Of a stretch of DNA of 64,000 nt, positions 11,161-23,205 are shown in pieces (positions within the stretch are counted from its first letter, which is position 1; every line of letters starts with the position of its first letter). The notes under the pieces were generated by a model. That model was given only the letters and a program-made list of their open reading frames with translations. It did not search any database and had not been told where the DNA came from. The position numbers were made by a program, and so were the translations under genes. This DNA comes from Oxytricha trifallax (taxonomy: Eukaryota; Ciliophora; Spirotrichea; Sporadotrichida; Oxytrichidae): the NCBI GenBank assembly GCA_000711775.1, contig ARYC01001330.1:38099-102098 (forward strand). The letters run 5' to 3'.

Positions 11161-12324
11161 GGTTTCATTGAAGGAAGTTTAACCCCATAATCTTAAAATT
11201 TAATAAAATATAAAAAAGAAATAGGTATGTTTATATTATATATCTTGGAACTACATGGATTTTTATTACACAATAGAACCTCCATTGGAAAATACCTTTC
11301 TTAAACTTATGGTTTATTAGAATATTATATTTAATATAAATATGATTTTTAATAATAAGACTTATATTATATATTTATATATATAGATAGATTTAATGAA
11401 CAATTTTATTCATGTGTTAAAATTTCGTTTAATTTTAAAAATTTTATTAAATAAAATTTCGTTTAATTTTTTATAATAAGTTTCGCTCTCTAATGGTGGT
11501 GGTCAATTATTTTTATTAATCTTCAACTAATAATTGTAATTTAAAATATTTAAATATCAATCTATTAATGCTATAGTCGAGAATTTAGAATGATAGGTTA
11601 ATTTTTAGTTTGTTAAAATTATATTTTTAATTAAATATTTTTTTTTATTTTGTTAAAAATAAAAATTAAAAAAAAGAAGCTTATATATTATTTTTTGACG
11701 ATTTATATTTTACTATTATTGAGTTGAAAGAATTCTTAAAAATTTATCATTAAAATAAAAATTTATATAAATTTTAATAATAACAATTTACTCTATATAT
11801 TAATTTAAACAGAATTATTTATGTTTAATTCTATTACCTACAAAAATTTTTAGCCGATAAACATATAAAAAGCAGTATATTAAATTAAATTAATATGAGA
11901 ATACTTTTGATTCTTGATAATTATATTATTCTTATTATTAGGGCATCTTGATTGATTAGATTTTCCATATTATAATTTAGGAGGGTTTTATATATACCAT
12001 GTCAAATTTAATTTACATGACTAGCAATTCTCAATATAAACAGACATAGAATATGAATAAAATACAATATAATTCCCATTAAAACTATATTCTCAGAAAT
12101 AATGGAATATTAAATAAAAAGTTTAAGTTATATTCCTAAATAAGATAAGAATTAATTTATAATTATGTTTAAATCGTTTGAGGAAATAATTGCTGAGATA
12201 AATTTAAGTATTTATATAATTCAATTAATTTAAAAAATATTTTCATTCGAGAGTTAAAAAATGATTTGATATCGTATTTTATAGTAAACATATAAAAAGC
12301 TGAGGACATTTTATTAACTTAAAA
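11161..12324 (+). other. AT-rich DNA with a weak coding candidate at 11950-12140
   Basis: Mostly AT-rich. At 11950-12140 a + strand frame with Gln code (MSNLIYMTSNSQYKQ...) is open and moderately protein-like. No other feature recognised. It could be another upstream MDS of the membrane-protein locus, but chance is not excluded. Confidence 0.25.
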
Positions 12325-12415
12325 TAATTACTGGCCTAACTAAAATCCTTAGACTGGAAGTCCAAATCTATAGGAAACTTTGTATATCGAACCAAACCAG
12401 CTGATTATAATAAAA
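12325..12415 (+). CDS. Candidate MDS ending at a possible intron donor
   Basis: Frame reads QNPQTGSPNLQETLYIEPNQ then LIIIK and meets GTAAGT at 12416, a good ciliate splice donor. Composition contrasts with the AT-rich surroundings. Likely a coding segment of the same + strand locus; identity not recognised. Confidence 0.35.
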
Positions 12416-12893
12416 GTAAGTAGAAAAAATTAAATAGAATTTAATTATATAATAAATTATTTATTTTATTTATTATTTTCAATTAATTAATTTAGTTGCC
12501 TTTAAATTTTAGATTATGAAAATTTAATATGTAAAACTATTAAAGCCAATTAATGAATATAATAAATTTTTGTTCATTGCTTAATGATAAAATTTTAAGA
12601 AAATAATATTTTGAATAAATCTAGAAAACTACTAATAAATATAGATTTTAAATCAAGAAATTTATCAGTAATTTTAATGATTTTAATTTATAAAATATAT
12701 GTTTTTTTAATTTTAATACATAACTTCTACATAATTATGTGTGAATTAATTCTATCTATATTAATTCAAAACTTTAACCTATGTTTTTAGAAGTTGTTCA
12801 TTAAAATTATTGATCTAATTCAATAAAAAATTTCTTGTCAGCAAGATAAATAATAGACTATTTAGAAACTTAATTTGTAGCATAATTTTTAAT

Positions 12894-12916
12894 AAACCCC
12901 AAAACCCCAAAACCCC
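12894..12916 (+). repeat. Orphan telomere-like tract (A3C4A4C4A4C4)
   Basis: 23 nt of perfect C4A4 repeat preceded by AAT (12891-12893), the usual TBE target trinucleotide, but followed by sequence unlike any TBE terminus in this window. No matching G4T4 end was found to the right before the TBE at 20763. Probably one end of another element type or a lone remnant. Confidence 0.6.
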
Positions 12917-14884
12917 ATGAAGATAACATAAGTAGAATTTAGAGTACAGTATAAATTGATTCAAAAATAATTATATATTATATTTGAAAATTTACAGGGT
13001 TTTATCAATTTCCACTATAAGCTTTAGTAACATTAAATATTATTAATTAATTAATTATTTTGATGATCACAATGTAATTTTAAATGAAATCTCTTAATAT
13101 TATTTAGCCAAACATTTTAAAATCAAACTAAATAATTGGAACTATTATTCTTGAGATAAGTATAGACCAATTGATTATGCTTTGACATTTATCATTTACA
13201 AGGTAGAAGTAAGTTCATCAATTATGGAATAGAAGAGATAATTTTTAATACAAAAATACAATTATTTTCCATCCTAAAATATAACAAACTCTAACAAAAA
13301 ATTACTTATTACACGTAGATGCTCATCTTTTTGTCTAAATTTTTGCATTCAGTAATTTATTAATTATTGATGCTTAAATTTAATCAAAAACTTTACTTTT
13401 AAGAAAACTACAATTTAAAAATTCTAAAATCATTGATCATTCAACTACTTATTTTATAAAATGCATTTCTATCATCAAGCAAATTAAAATTATATAAAAA
13501 TTATCCAATTCCTAAGAAAATTACATTTTTTTAGAAAAGTATATATCTCCTAATTTAAATGCTTTTATATTCACTTTTCTACTGAGCTCTTAATTTATTT
13601 TAGAGTCTATAAATTTTTTTATTTTTTAGAAAGTTATTGTTTCCAATTTTATGATACTAGCACTTTGAAATCAAATCTAGCTGTCGTTTTGTTTCTATAA
13701 GCTTGGTAATTTTATCAATTAATAGTTTTAATTAAAAAGTCTAAATTTACTAATAATTTAAAGATATAGCAATTTTCCAAAATAGCAAAATTAATTTAAT
13801 TTATTATCATTAATTATCTCTTACAAATAAAATGAAATAATTTTAAGCTAAAACAAAATAATTATATCCAAATTATTATACTATATAAATGATTAACTTT
13901 ATATAGAAATTAAATCTCCCAAGTATAATTAAGAGAAAATCTATAATAAATCTATTGAATTTAAAACTTCAATCTCAAATATTCTAATAATTTCAAGTTT
14001 TTGTTTAAATTATATTTTAGATAATAAATCCATTAATCAAACTATCGTTAAGGCATATTTTTTAAATTTTATTCAAAAGTTAATTAAGGGAAACCTAATC
14101 ATTTAATTTGTTATTTAGGGCAAGATGAAATATCTTTTTATAACACTTGTACTTTTAACGATAGGGAAAATTTCACCACCTAGTGGTGAAAAAATCCCCT
14201 TTTATAATAATCATAAATAAATAAGAAAAATATTACAGAGTTAAATGAAAGATTTTATAGACATTGTGAAATAGAATGTATAAAGGATTAAATTTCACAA
14301 GAGATGATTTCGCAATTTTAAAAATAACTCTTTAGCGATTATTCATAAAATCTATATATTGATTAATCTGAAGTTTAAATAAAAGTGATTTATACAAAAT
14401 TGTATTTATGATTGTTAGACTTTTTTAGAGTATATTTTTAAATTGACAAACTAGGTTTTATTTCTGTAATATTATAAGATAATATAATAAGATAATTTAT
14501 AATATTTTGTTAGACTTTGTTAGAGTTTGGTTGAGTTTAATCTCAATTTAAAAATTAAATTGAAATAATTAAACAATGACAATACTAAATGATAGTAATA
14601 GTAAGCTAATCATTATATTAATCAAAACATACTATAGAGAATTTTAATTTGCATAATTCAAGTTATATCGAAAAGATAGACTTCTTTAATTGAATTTAAA
14701 TAGCAAAGACTATATTATCATATAAACGATAGGTATTAATAATAAAGCTTCATATATAAAGACAATCTATTATGTGAAAATGAAAAACTCTAAAATAGCA
14801 TGATTAATTTCTTCCGAATAAATTTGAGATAATTTATTTAAAGTTTAAAACTCTAACAAACTCTCACATAATGGAGTTTATCAT
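12917..14884. other. AT-rich DNA, no gene recognised
   Basis: About 2 kb of AT-rich sequence. A short perfect palindrome (CACCACCTAGTGGTG, about 14172) is the only local structure noticed. Otherwise nothing supportable. Confidence 0.5.
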
Positions 14885-15310
14885 TGTAGAAATAAATTTT
14901 AATTTGGAAAATTAATTATCATTAAATTAATAATAAATCAAAATCGAGGCAGTTTAAGTTTGCCAATTTAAACGTTCTTGCGCTCATTCGATAGAGGATA
15001 TTCAAAATTAGCTGGACTATATTATTGGCGATGCTATTTTATCGCATCCCTGGAGCGAGGTAATTCAACTTTAAATTTGAGGGTGCAATATATCGAATAT
15101 TGATTTGTTAAATTTAAAGTTGAATTACCTCGCTCCAGGGATGCGATAAAATAGCATCGCCACTAATATAGTCCAGCTAGTTTTGAATGTTCTCTATCGA
15201 ATGAGCACAAGAACGTTTAAATTGGCAAACTTAAACTGCCTCGATTTTGATTTATTATTAATTTAATGATAATTAATTTTCCAAATTAAAATGTATTTCT
15301 ACAATAATAT
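14885..15310. repeat. Palindromic repeat family, copy 2 (~200 bp arms)
   Basis: Nearly perfect palindrome centred at about 15095. Arms include GCATCCCTGGAGCGAGGTAA, AGCTGGACTATATTATTGGC and GAGGCAGTTTAAGTTTGCC with their complements. The arms also carry AAATGTATTTCTACAATAA at the right edge, as in copy 1 at 10895. MITE-like foldback element; no coding capacity seen. Confidence 0.85.
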
Positions 15311-17441
15311 TAATTAGATTCAATCTTAAATTATTGAGATATTAATAAACTTATACGTGCATTTTGTCCTATGATTGATTTTAATAAATAAATAATTTAG
15401 TAAATTTTTTTAAGATTGCAACTTTAAAATAGCTTCCTATTAATTAGACAACTGCTTTGAAAATGATCTGGTATATTTCTATGCTTTATTATTAGCATAA
15501 TAAATAAATAATATATTTTTAGAAAAATTTCTTCTTCAACTATTTATTGAAGTATTAAAACTCTTTTTATCCAATAAAATCAAGAACATTTATAATTTAG
15601 ATAATTATAATTTCTTGTCTACTTAATTAGTTATTTTAATTTTATCGTTTTTATGATTATATTCTTCAATAAATAATTTATTAAAAAATCCAATCATATA
15701 ATTTCAATATAATGATGATCTTTTAAAAAATTTTGTTTGTATTCTACAATTTTATTAAAAAGCAAATTTTTTCATTTAAAAACAAATATTAGAGCTTTCA
15801 GAGAATAAGAGGGTAATAACTATTTCTCTGTAACTGAGCAAGATACTATTTTTCATATAAACTAAAAATAATATGTTTATAATTTTTGATATACTTTCTT
15901 TACAGACACATATATAGAGTATAAGTAGCCATTTCTCAATAAAATTGTTACATTGAGCTATACTCCACAAAGTGTTACTTTAAGGAAAAAGACATTCAAC
16001 TTAACTTTTAGTTTGTGCAAAAATCTTACTAATAAATACAGCTGTTTTAGTATAATAATTTATTCTTCATATTCAAATTAATTTGAATATAATATCATTA
16101 TAATAATAATATTTTTTATGATTAATTAATAACTTTTTCATTTTATTAAGTAATTTCAAGATATGTTTATCTTTCTTAATTAAAAGCATCAAAATTATTA
16201 TTAAATATGTTAACATTTTAATATTTTAGTTATCTATTTAATTTATATATTAAATTAAATTGAAAAAAAATAATTAAAGTAATTATTCAAAATTTTATTA
16301 ATAATAGTGTAAATTTACTTTTTATTTATATATATATATATATATATGAGTTACATTAAAGTTTAATATTGTTTTAGGGAAATACCATTTTCAATGGATG
16401 TTTAAACACTGTGTGAGTTCTCATTCAAAATATTAAATATTCTATTATTAATGAATAAAAATGCTAGAGTATCCAGTACCATACCTTTATTACTATCAAT
16501 TGATTTTTGAATTTATTTAATTTATTGAGCTCATAGACATAAATTGTTGAAAAAAGTGTAAAATATGAATCAACTAATACTTCATGCTATTCTAAATATC
16601 TTATAACAAATCGTAAAATTTTTCATTTTAAGCATTCAAATTTTTATTTAAAAAAGTATAATTAGTACTTTTTTATTATATAAAATTTTGGTCGAATCTC
16701 AAAAGTATTTATTTTATATCTTCATAATATCTATAAAATGGATTATAAAAATTAAAATTTGGCATATATTTATTATTTTGCTTTGTTATATTAAATCACC
16801 TATTTAAATGAACCTTTGTATATCTATTGATTTAAAAATTCAATAATTTTTTAAACATAAAAAAATTAAAAGTTTCTTCATGCAACTTCTAATCAATAAA
16901 TATTACAATAGTCAATGCTCCTTATTTTATGCAGCATCATAATAATTATATTTTTAGTCATTTTTATAATATAACTTATTATTAAGTCTATCATGTTTAT
17001 ACGACTCAAAGTTAATACGACGTTTTTACTAATTTGACTAAGGATATTGGAACTTACTTTGTATCTACAAAGATTGATTTTTATGGTCAATAAGAAAATA
17101 TTGACAAACTTATTAATATATAAATTCTATGGATTAAATCAAATCAAAATAATTATTACAGTTATGATAATTAAAGCAAAGCTATAGAAAATATTTGACA
17201 TTTAAAAGAAAAATAAGTAATACTAAAATAAATATAAAAAAAAAATCTAATCATATTTTATAATTTTATGTCGTTTTATTTATCATTTTTGTCATATTAC
17301 ATTGTTGCAGGATTGGTAAATTATAGTTCTAGCTCCAAATTATTATGTAAGTAATAATATTTTTAAAATTTAAATTCGACATAAACCCAAAAATATATGA
17401 AATAAAGATTTTTATATTGAATAGTATTATTTTTAATTGAA
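15311..17441. other. AT-rich DNA, no gene recognised
   Basis: About 2.1 kb of AT-rich sequence including a (TA)n run near 16330. Short open frames exist on both strands but none looks like protein. Confidence 0.5.
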
Positions 17442-17947
17442 ATCTTTTTATTATATTTCTTTGTAATACTATACCTAGTATTAAGATAGTAGTTAAGATG
17501 AAAATCCCGAGATATTATTATAATTATTTTATTTTTAAGTTCTAGAGTAAACCTTAAGACATATTTATGGAAGCAGGAACTTAGCTTAAAGTTAAGTTGC
17601 CCTCTATTAAAAATAATTTCGGATAAAAGATTATCATAGAATTAGTATATTTTTAGCATATTAAGTTCAAAATATAATTGCAAGGAGGGCAAGCTTCTAA
17701 ATTTATTAGCTTGAATAAAGATCAGCTCGTTCTCTCACCATCAAAGGATATAAGTGGGTAGTTTAGTATAAATATAGGACTAAGAAAATTTAGCTAAGAA
17801 TAACCTGCTTCATACAAAACCCAAAAGTAGGTGATTAAATTTAATATTGACAAAGGGGAGTAGTTAACAAAGAATAATTATATGATTAATGGAGAGTATC
17901 ATTGTTTTATTGGTCAAAATTTTAATTTTTTAAGAGAATAATGCTGA
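17442..17947 (+). CDS. Coding segment, extracellular part of a large membrane protein (candidate)
   Basis: Open + strand frame of ~168 codons with Gln code; possible ATG at 17498; ends TGA about 17945. The segment PQDIFMEAGTQLKVKLPSI ... SPSKDISGQFSINIGLRKF has the alternating pattern of cadherin-like (CADG) or Ig-like repeats found in large ciliate surface proteins. It precedes the exons at 19125 onward in the same orientation, so it is probably an earlier MDS of the same gene. The right junction was not resolved. Confidence 0.5.
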
Positions 17948-19124
17948 ACTGTGGAACCTGCGTGCTACATAAATATAATCAATACAGTGGATAACTCAAA
18001 CCTAGATTAACATATATTAATTTTGTTTCAAAAATATAATGCTATTGCTAAATATTGCGGCTTTTACGCAGTTATATGGAGATGATGAGGTTACGACCTA
18101 CTGGTAAGTTGGAAATATAGGCCCAAAAAATTTCGGTACCCTGGAGTTCAGAACCATTAAGGCACGGCTTTTACGAGATAAGTCCCGGATCTGAGAACCT
18201 CCTCAGAATACATCAGACAAGGCATAGAGAGACCACGCCAATAAAAACGTCAACCATTGATCATTTATGTCGTATTAAAACTTAATGATACACTTATCCT
18301 TGCAACTTGGGGTTGAGTGCATCAAGGATAGAGAAGGAGTTAAGAGACGGACCACTCTGATATCAGATTAGATTCTATTTACTAGAGAAAAGCGAGACAA
18401 TTATTTGCATTAGAAAACTCCTGTAGAGTATCATTCGAGGTTTTCCCACTAAGCAAGCCATACAATAAGTCTTTACCAAGAAAGGATTTTACAAGCACTC
18501 ATCAAGGAAAGTCAGTCACATAGACATCATACAACATATCTCTAGGCCTTAGAACACCTTAAAATTCAAATTAATAATTATTTTTTTCATTTATAAATGT
18601 CATAAGTATTGGTAATAATTCAAACTCGCTTAAAGAATTGTGATATTATATCCCTTGTTAATGAGCTTAGAATGTATTAAATATAATGGATATTAAAAAT
18701 GAAAATTTATTAAAATATCTAGAAATTTCTGAAATTGTAATAATTCTGAATTACTGGCTATATTCAAAAGATAAAAGTCTCCAAAGATTGCATTTTTAAA
18801 TAAAATATTTGAAAATTCAGATTAATCAATTATTTTATGCAATTATCGATAATAAGAACTTAGAGAAAAAAGAGAATCTCGATCAGAATAACATAAATCT
18901 TATGAAATAGAGATATGATTAAAAAGATAATAAAAGTTTTAAATTCAACCCATATTGCTAAAGTGTTGTTGGAAGATCTAAAAAATTAATAATTCTTCTA
19001 CTCTTATCATTCATTATTTTAAAATCTAAACTCCCATCCTCCAAAAATACCTTAATATAAATAAAAAGTGCTCCATTTAATAGCCTTGACTTTTTTAGAA
19101 TGAATAATTTAATCAAGCTTCTGA
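17948..19124. other. GC-richer block (17950-18560) and AT-rich tail
   Basis: 17950-18560 is distinctly richer in GC than its surroundings and contains two copies of GGCTTTTACG(C/A) (about 18058 and 18167). No RNA fold or protein family was recognised; one ~70-codon open frame there looks like chance. 18690-19165 holds a 160-codon TGA-free frame of doubtful composition. Probably germline-limited repeat-derived DNA inside the gene region. Confidence 0.35.
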
Positions 19125-19949
19125 AGGTTTATGTGGTTTTTATCGTATATTGTAAACGTTGAAGTCGAAAAATCAATAGCAATTGATCCTGAGAAAATTG
19201 ATCTTGTTATAATTTATTTTTTTATATTGCTGATTACAATATACCATCTTCTTCATCATCTACGCCATCAGATAATAGTTCATCGAGTGAAATAGGCATT
19301 ATATACTACGAATTACAATAGCAAACTTACATGGCAAAAATGTCTTTACAAAATTAAGTTAAAACCTAAGGAAAGCAACTCACAGCGTATATTTCCCGAA
19401 TTACATTCTCTGGCACCGTGTTTATCAAACTCTCTCATGATTTTAATAAATTTAAAAATTATTTTATTGATATGAAAATATGGAGTCATAGTGAAATAAT
19501 TTTACAAAATTCGCTTTTGATATTCATGAAAAAAGAAGATGATAGTATAGAATACTGCAATTATAACATCACAGAATATACAGCTGACATTTTAACAATC
19601 AAAATAATCTTCTAGGATCTATAATAAGTTTCTCAAGGCAGTGTAATTTCAAAAATTGTAGTTTAAGATTTATATAGGTACCTGATAAACTAGTGATATA
19701 GTTTAAGTAAAGCTATTTGTACTAGGATGAAGACATGAAAATGTCAATTTCTAAGAACTATGAAATGAGTAAATCTCTGCCCCCTTAGATATCTGAAATA
19801 TATTATTATAATATAAATTATTTTATTGAAAGTTTGTTAGAATAATTGACTAAATTTGGAGATGGAGCCTCCACTTCATTTTAGAGTTTTATGGGATCTA
19901 ATTTTGCTATAAACCTGCTTTTGTAAACATTTGATTTTGTTAAAATTTA
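19125..19949 (+). CDS. Membrane-protein gene: extracellular and first membrane-proximal MDSs
   Basis: Three in-frame blocks. (1) to 19202, VEVEKSIAIDPEKID; (2) 19231-19642, a Ser-rich stretch then GIIYYELQQQTYMAK, TAYISRITFSGTVFIKLS and NYNITEYTADILTIKI; (3) 19678-19949, PDKLVIQFKQSYLY, MSISKNYEMSKSLPPQIS, MGSNFAINLLLQTFDFVKIY. Blocks 1-2 join through pointer TGAT, 2-3 by an intron or GTA pointer. The pattern (lipid-proximal beta-sandwich, then NLLL helix) matches C-terminal halves of large ciliate surface proteins, a family with no assigned function. The next segment is at 25155. Confidence 0.7.
19203..19234 (+). other. 32-bp IES, pointer TGAT
   Basis: TGAT occurs at 19199-19202 and 19231-19234. 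Removing one copy with the AT-rich insert joins ...AAAATTGAT to TACAATATACCA in frame, whereas reading through shifts the frame. Confidence 0.6.
19643..19677 (+). other. 35-nt intron, or IES with pointer GTA
   Basis: GTAATTTC...TATATAG. Removal joins GGCAGT to GTACCTGAT in frame. The sequence has canonical GT/AG ends, but GTA also repeats at 19678-19680, so a 3-bp-pointer IES is an equally good reading. Only the macronuclear sequence would tell. Confidence 0.6.
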
Positions 19950-20900
19950 CTAGGTCAAAAAGTATGCAGTTACTGTGGGATATGATAAGTGGCTTTTAAT
20001 ACATCACACATTTACCATTAATGACTATTAGAACTCCAGCTAATATTTAACTGATCTTTAAATCAATCATTGATATTTCTAACTTATAAAATAAAAGATA
20101 CCAGAAAATTAAATATCAATAAATTTAAATATCAAGATTTTATCAATTAATATAAAAATAAAAAATTAAAATTAAATAAGATATTTCTATAAATATAGCT
20201 CTCTCTTATAAATCATTTATAATATTTTATAGAGCTAATAAAACGCCATAAATATCTTCATTATTTAATTATTTTTCATAAAACTTGATTTTTAAATCTT
20301 ATAGAATCTGTATTATAATTAAAATACAATTACTTTAATTGAATTCTTAGAGTTTTTAATTTAAGTTGCAACATTTTTTATATCTTTTATTGCGAAGAAC
20401 TCCTTACTTTATTTTCTCGCTTAAAAAGTATTACTATATTATGTTTTATCTTCATTTTATAATCAATTGATAATAAATCTAAAAAAATGATGTATTAATT
20501 TCTCTGAACAACCGATGATATAATAAGACTTTAATAAATATTTCAGTTATTAGACAACTTAAAAAATCTTATTGTTAAGCAAATCAGCATTAGATAATTA
20601 TTTTTTAGACAGTAAGAATAAATTGCAATTTGTAGATGTTAAAGATTTGAATGTTTGTATAGTCATACAAAAATTATTCAATATATTTTACCGAAACTAT
20701 AGATAATATTTTCTTAGGTATTTCTTATTATAATCAGAGAATTCTATAGAATTAATATCAATCAAAACCCCAAAACCCCTTCAGTAGTTTGATTGAGTTT
20801 TTGATTGATAATAGTAGACTATTAGTGCATACTTTATTAGGGTTTTAATATGGTTTATGTTGGGGTTTAATGTTTAAATATTAGTAGTTTTAGTGAGTAT

Positions 20901-21945
20901 ATGCGATGTTGGGGGTCAGTTTATGACAGTGAGTATATAGATTTATTGTTTAAGTTGCGTTTTGGGTGCGATGATTATAGTGAACAACTCAAACCTATTC
21001 TAAATTACACACCTATTGCAAGGCTACTCCATAAATCTTTAGCAACTTTGAGGTTTCACTGTCTATTATCATTGAATTTAAAGAGATAGCATCTTAATTC
21101 TAAGCCTAAAAGACCCTTAAAATTTTAGCAGCATCATATTGACTATCTTATCAATGATAAGACTCTTACATACTGGGCTCATTTCTCTCTAGCCTAGAGA
21201 GCTGTGATGTTTCATCGCCTATTTCCTGAGCTTCACATCTCTGCTTTATCTATAGCGAACATTTATAAAAAGAACGGAATATCTTGCAAGACAGTCAATC
21301 GCATTAAGAGAGTGATTGACTTTAATGTTCCATTTTATAAGACTAATTTAAATTATATATTCGATTAAATGCAGAGGTCTTAAGAGCATAATATAAAGTT
21401 CATACACCCTGATGAAGCTATATTTACATTCAATACCTTTATATCAAGGTCTTGTACAAGAGGTATAGTAATATAGAAGTAAAAGGTCAAGGTGTAAACT
21501 CATGCTATCCTTGGTGGATTAAGTGAAGATAGTGGCCTCGAGACTTATGTCATACACCCTCGTTCTATAAAGACTGAATAATATATTAAGTTCTTGCAAT
21601 AACTCAGAGATAAGTACGCTGACTAAGAGATTATTCTATTCGTTGATAACTTGTCAGTTCATAAAACTAAAGACTCAAGGAAGGAATATTAAAGGCTAAA
21701 TATAACACCTGTATTTAATGTTCCTTACAGCCCTTAATTCAATGGAATTGAATTATATTGGGGGTTACTGAAAGGTAATTATAAGAAATTGCTGCTCTAT
21801 CATCTGATGCATGATTTAAAGATAGATGCAGTCGATTTTATTAAGAGTGCTGCTAAAAGAGTCAGTGATGAGAAAGTTAAAGTGTGCGCAAGAGAAGGGA
21901 GATTTGTATTTATAAATAAGTATTAGATTTAAACGAATGAATAAG
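20901..21945 (+). pseudogene. TBE transposase (42 kDa class), lightly damaged
   Basis: ATG 20901 (MRCWGSVYDSEYIDLLFKL). Motifs in order: IHPDEAIFTFNTF (about 21400), IILFVDNLSVHKT (21640), PQFNGIELYWGLLKG (21735); the Asp-to-Glu spacing is D,D34E of the IS630/Tc1-like group. About 21450 a one-base loss and a nearby small deletion replace roughly a dozen residues around the SWYKRYSNIEV region, and a one-base loss near 21902 alters the C-terminus. The net frame survives, so some activity cannot be excluded, but the core between the first and second acid is altered. Confidence 0.75.
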
Positions 21946-21984
21946 TTGCGATTTCAAATTTGCCCGTAAAGGGATTTGGCTTCT

Positions 21985-22667
21985 CTTTCTTTTCTTCCTC
22001 CTAAGGCTTGTTTGGGCCCATGTTTCTTCTCTTAGTGCCAGCCCCTGCATCTATGTTCATCTCGTCTGGCTTTTAGAAATCTTTGAAGAGTCTCTTACTC
22101 AATTCATGCTTTACTTGAGACTTTCTCTCTCTATTTAATTTGCTGCGCTCTTTCATCAAGTATATAGCAGTACCAGGTTTTTCTATAAAGTTAGAAGACT
22201 AAGCTTACTTGAGATGAAAGGATGCTTTTGAAGTTCCTACAACCAGGTATCACTTATTTTAATACCTTGCTTCTCTTTTTCTTCAGGAGAGATGCTGTAG
22301 CGTTTCTTATGAGCTTCTTAAATAACTTCATTTAAGTACTCAGGTTTCAGATTTCCAAGGACACCAAAGAAGAAGTTTCTCTCTGGCAACTTATTAGACA
22401 GTTATAGCTTTGATGGAAGGTAAAGAGCAACATCTGATCACTCATAGAATCATCATAGAGATTTGTTACTGATATTTCAGGGTAGTTAGGTATCTCTATC
22501 ATCTTTATTTCATTAGTCTTAAATGATTTTTTCTATGTTAATTTATTAGTATTAGTTAAAAGTTTACCTTGCTAAATCAAGTACCTTTAGAGGTCCTCCA
22601 TACTTCGAAACTTTCCTATCAAATCTTGAGATTGAATTCTCTTCTTTGCATCATTCATAGATTCCAT
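21985..22667 (-). pseudogene. TBE 22 kDa-class gene with internal deletion
   Basis: Starts MESMNDAKKRIQSQDLIG at 22667. The first intron (GTAAAC...ACATAG, about 22535-22570) is present, but the codons that follow it in other copies (VGLFFPTLEGTKISFLKAL) are deleted, so the exon restarts at KKSFKTNEIKMIEIPNYPEI. A frameshift follows near 22420. The second 26-nt intron lies at about 22183-22208. Broken copy of the gene of unknown function. Confidence 0.7.
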
Positions 22668-23205
22668 CATGATTCCACTTTCTATAAATGTTAATGAAAT
22701 TAAAATTATGGATATCCATTCTAAACTTACTAATATTTTACTACTAAATAGGGAGATCCACCTGGAGGTTAATCTGAATAAGATAGGAAGAGAAAGATAG
22801 AGGAACTTTCTCCAAGATTCAAAGTTTGACTTCCATTTTTAACAAACTTTCTCCATTAAATTGCTCCTTATAATAATTAATTTAATTAGGTGGCGATCCT
22901 AATTTATATAAATCTTAACTAGGAGGTTAAGTTAAAGTTCAAAGCCGTATTAGTTGGTACATTAAAAAAAATAAATTTTAAAACCTCCCCTCCTAAATTT
23001 ACAAGAACAGCTTTAGGAGCTCCACCTAACATCATAAAACTTGTTTAGGTGATATTTAGTATATAAATAATCCCTAAAGTAAAGAGAGAAAAAACAATTG
23101 TCTTTCACTTTATTATCAATAGATCTTTACAAGTCTTAGAGACTATGGTCTTGATTGTGTATACTTGCAGAAAATAAAAAACTTATATAATTATTAATAG
23201 CATTT

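Noticed and set aside
14165..14190. Perfect hairpin CACCACCTAGTGGTG resembling a terminator
   Set aside because: Isolated in AT-rich DNA with no gene next to it; factor-independent terminators are not expected in a ciliate nucleus.
16330..16350. (TA)n run as an origin or regulatory site
   Set aside because: Simple-sequence DNA in an AT-rich background; nothing specific supports a function.
18080..18290. ~70-codon open frame in the GC-richer block
   Set aside because: Low TGA density is expected by chance at this length; composition and context do not support a protein, and no pointers frame it.
18690..19165. 160-codon TGA-free frame (MDIKNENLLKYLEISEIVII...)
   Set aside because: Composition follows AT-rich DNA, it does not join in phase to the supported exon at 19125-19202, and a run of this length is not very improbable when only TGA is a stop.
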